In this document: positions 5,852 to 7,558 of the stretch, piece after piece
Layout: each line of letters starts with the position of its first letter
Position numbering within the stretch: position 1 is the first letter of the stretch
Assembly: GCA_047629975.1 (NCBI GenBank)
Contig: JBLHUT010000180.1
Span: 1-7,558, forward strand
Origin: JBLHUT01 sp047629975
GTDB lineage: Bacteria; Pseudomonadota; Alphaproteobacteria; Rhodobacterales; Rhodobacteraceae
Reading direction: 5' to 3'
DNA: 7,558 bases
Made by a program: the position numbers and the translations under genes
The notes under the pieces: generated by a model
What the model was told of the DNA's origin: nothing
What the model saw: the letters and a program-made list of their open reading frames with translations, nothing else
The model's database searches: none

Positions 5852-7390
5852 TCAAGCAAAATCAGCGGCGAAGCTGTCAAGAGCCGATTTAAGTCTGGCT
5901 TCTGCATCACCTTTGATCTTTGGATCTTCTTTTGTGATGAAATCGAGCAGATCCTTGTTCTTGCCACGCAGATGGGCAAGCAAACCTGCTTCGAACCGGC
6001 CAACATCGCTCACGTCGACCTTATCAAGATAGCCTTTGGTGCCCGCATAGATGACACAGACGATTTCGGAATTGGTCAGAGGCGCATATTGTGCCTGCTT
6101 CATCAACTCGGTCAAACGTGCGCCACGGTTCAGCAAACGCTGGGTGGACGCATCAAGGTCGGAACCAAACTGCGCAAAGGCCGCCATTTCGCGGTATTGT
6201 GCAAGCTCGAGCTTGACCGGACCGGCAACGGACTTCATCGCGTTTGTTTGCGCCGCCGAACCAACCCGCGACACCGACAGACCCGTGTTCACGGCGGGGC
6301 GGATGCCCTGATAGAACAATTCGGTCTCAAGGAAGATCTGACCGTCTGTGATCGAGATCACGTTGGTCGGAATAAACGCAGAAACGTCGCCACCTTGGGT
6401 TTCGATGATCGGAAGTGCGGTCAAAGAGCCGTTTCCATAATCATCGCCCAGCTTCGCGGACCGCTCCAGAAGGCGCGAGTGAAGATAGAACACATCACCG
6501 GGATAGGCTTCACGTCCGGGCGGGCGACGCAGAAGCAGCGACATCTGGCGATAGGACACAGCCTGCTTGGAAAGGTCATCATAGATGATCAAAGCGTGGC
6601 GGCCATTGTCGCGGTAGAATTCCGCGATGGACGTCGCCGCGTAGGGCGCAAGAAACTGCAGCGGTGCGGGATCGGAAGCGGTCGCGGCAACGATGGTCGT
6701 GTATGCAATCGCGCCGGTCTCTTCGAGCTTTTTGACAAGCTGCGCAACGGTCGAACGCTTTTGGCCAATCGCGACGTAGATGCAATAAACCTTCTTGCTC
6801 TCGTCATCACCAGCAGCTTCGTTATAGCTTTTCTGGTTCAGGATCGCGTCAAGCGCCACAGCCGTCTTACCGGTCTGACGGTCGCCAATGATCAATTCGC
6901 GCTGGCCACGGCCAATCGGGATCATCGCATCAACGGATTTGAGGCCGGTCGCCATTGGCTCGTGAACCGATTTACGCGGGATGATGCCCGGCGCCTTCAC
7001 GTCCGCGATGCGGCGTTCGGTCGTCTCGATGGGGCCTTTGCCGTCGATCGGGTTACCGAGGCCGTCAACAACACGACCCAGCATGGCGTCGCCAACAGGC
7101 ACGTCCACGATGGATTTTGTCCGCTTGACGGTGTCGCCTTCTTTGATGTCCCGGTCAGAACCGAAGATAACAATACCGACGTTGTCGACTTCAAGGTTCA
7201 GGGCCATGCCCCGGATACCACCTGGAAACTCGACCATCTCGCCGGCTTGCACCGAGTCGAGACCATGGACGCGGGCAATGCCGTCGCCCACTGACAAAAC
7301 CCGACCAACTTCGGAAACTTCGGCGTCTTGCCCGAAGTTCTTGATCTGGTCCTTTAGGATCGCAGAAATCTCTGCTGCTTGGATAGCCAT
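5852..7390 (-). CDS. atpA: F1Fo ATP synthase subunit alpha
   Basis: Alpha forms the other half of the F1 hexamer; it binds nucleotide at the non-catalytic sites and supplies the arginine finger to the catalytic site in beta. The 512-residue protein shows the N-terminal delta-contacting helix (1-20), the beta-barrel (about 25-95), Walker A GDRQTGKT (169-176, the same numbering as in E. coli), LIIYDDLSK (267-275) at the Walker B position, the signature PAVNTGLSVS (365-374) and the arginine finger in SRVGSAAQ (Arg375). The C-terminal helical domain is complete. The ATG at 7388-7390 overlaps the atpH stop codon by one base (TAATG), and AGAGG (7398-7402) lies 7 bases upstream, inside atpH. Gly is replaced by Ser after RVG relative to E. 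coli, which I recall as normal for this group. Length and motifs indicate a working subunit. Confidence 0.99.
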   Translation of the reverse strand: MAIQAAEISAILKDQIKNFGQDAEVSEVGRVLSVGDGIARVHGLDSVQAGEMVEFPGGIRGMALNLEVDNVGIVIFGSDRDIKEGDTVKRTKSIVDVPVGDAMLGRVVDGLGNPIDGKGPIETTERRIADVKAPGIIPRKSVHEPMATGLKSVDAMIPIGRGQRELIIGDRQTGKTAVALDAILNQKSYNEAAGDDESKKVYCIYVAIGQKRSTVAQLVKKLEETGAIAYTTIVAATASDPAPLQFLAPYAATSIAEFYRDNGRHALIIYDDLSKQAVSYRQMSLLLRRPPGREAYPGDVFYLHSRLLERSAKLGDDYGNGSLTALPIIETQGGDVSAFIPTNVISITDGQIFLETELFYQGIRPAVNTGLSVSRVGSAAQTNAMKSVAGPVKLELAQYREMAAFAQFGSDLDASTQRLLNRGARLTELMKQAQYAPLTNSEIVCVIYAGTKGYLDKVDVSDVGRFEAGLLAHLRGKNKDLLDFITKEDPKIKGDAEARLKSALDSFAADFA

Positions 7391-7558
7391 TACCCGACCT
7401 CTTTCATTATATTCTGGAGGTTGGCGAGCTTGGAGCGGATCGAGCTATCGATCATCTTTGAGCCCACCTTGACGACAAGACCACCGATCAGCGCTGTATC
7501 GACGGTCATATTCAACTTAACGTCCTTGCCGGTTTGCGACTTGAGCGTCTCGGCAAGT
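7390..7558 (-). CDS. atpH: F1Fo ATP synthase subunit delta (C-terminal part only)
   Basis: The minus-strand frame is open from the right edge to a TAA at 7390-7392. The 55 complete codons read ...KSQTGKDVKLNMTVD, then ALIGGLVVKVGSKMIDSSIR, then SKLANLQNIMKEVG. The IGG(L/F)V segment followed by (I)D-S-SI-(R/K)-x-(K)L is the hallmark end of delta/OSCP, which ties the top of the F1 head to the peripheral stalk. Family members are about 180-186 residues, so roughly 130 N-terminal residues and the start lie beyond the window. The stop overlaps the start of atpA by one base, and the last codons carry the atpA ribosome site. It is most likely the first gene of the F1 operon, so the operon promoter should lie upstream of it, out of sight. 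Confidence 0.96.
   Translation of the reverse strand, partial: LAETLKSQTGKDVKLNMTVDTALIGGLVVKVGSKMIDSSIRSKLANLQNIMKEVG

Noticed and set aside
5972..7294. A 440-codon open frame on the plus strand opposite atpA
   Set aside because: It lies wholly antisense to a fully conserved atpA, its product is rich in Arg, His and Val with no recognisable domain, and such frames arise from codon bias on the other strand.
7390..7558. The possibility that the F1 operon here is joined to Fo genes
   Set aside because: The window ends inside atpH, so the presence or absence of Fo genes beside it cannot be judged; a split arrangement is expected from known relatives only.

Overview
The window looks like chromosomal core-gene DNA from an alphaproteobacterium, most likely a marine Rhodobacterales (Roseobacter-group) member. 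This rests on remembered protein similarity: the ribose-phosphate pyrophosphokinase and the ATP synthase subunits read like Roseobacter-group homologues along their length. The genus cannot be fixed from the window.

Layout from left to right: (1) the 3' part of a plus-strand FAD-linked oxidase of the D-2-hydroxyglutarate dehydrogenase / GlcD family, running in from the left edge and ending at 1136; (2) a GC-rich hairpin at 1138-1160 in the short gap before a convergent minus-strand gene; (3) that gene, a 2-hydroxychromene-2-carboxylate isomerase-like protein of the DsbA/GST-kappa fold (1180-1779); (4) a divergent intergenic region of 184 bases; (5) prs on the plus strand (1964-2974), making PRPP; (6) a 151-base convergent gap with three inverted repeats, one of them a well-formed intrinsic terminator for the minus strand; (7) the F1 sector operon of the F-type ATP synthase on the minus strand, read atpH-atpA-atpG-atpD-atpC from the right edge towards the middle, with atpH cut by the right edge.

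The five atp genes encode delta, alpha, gamma, beta and epsilon, the soluble F1 head plus stalk. Their spacing is tight (1-base overlap, then gaps of 10, 19 and 3 bases), so they are surely one transcription unit with coupled translation. All catalytic motifs that can be checked are intact. No membrane Fo genes are visible. That fits the separate F1 and Fo operons known in this group, but the window ends inside atpH, so it does not prove it. The operon promoter lies beyond the right edge.

I found no mobile element, CRISPR array, tRNA, rRNA or clearly novel system. The points worth a second look are small: the structured prs/atpC convergent gap, the translational coupling in the atp operon, and two enzymes of uncertain substrate on the left. 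Long open frames opposite the atp genes are judged to be coding-bias shadows.
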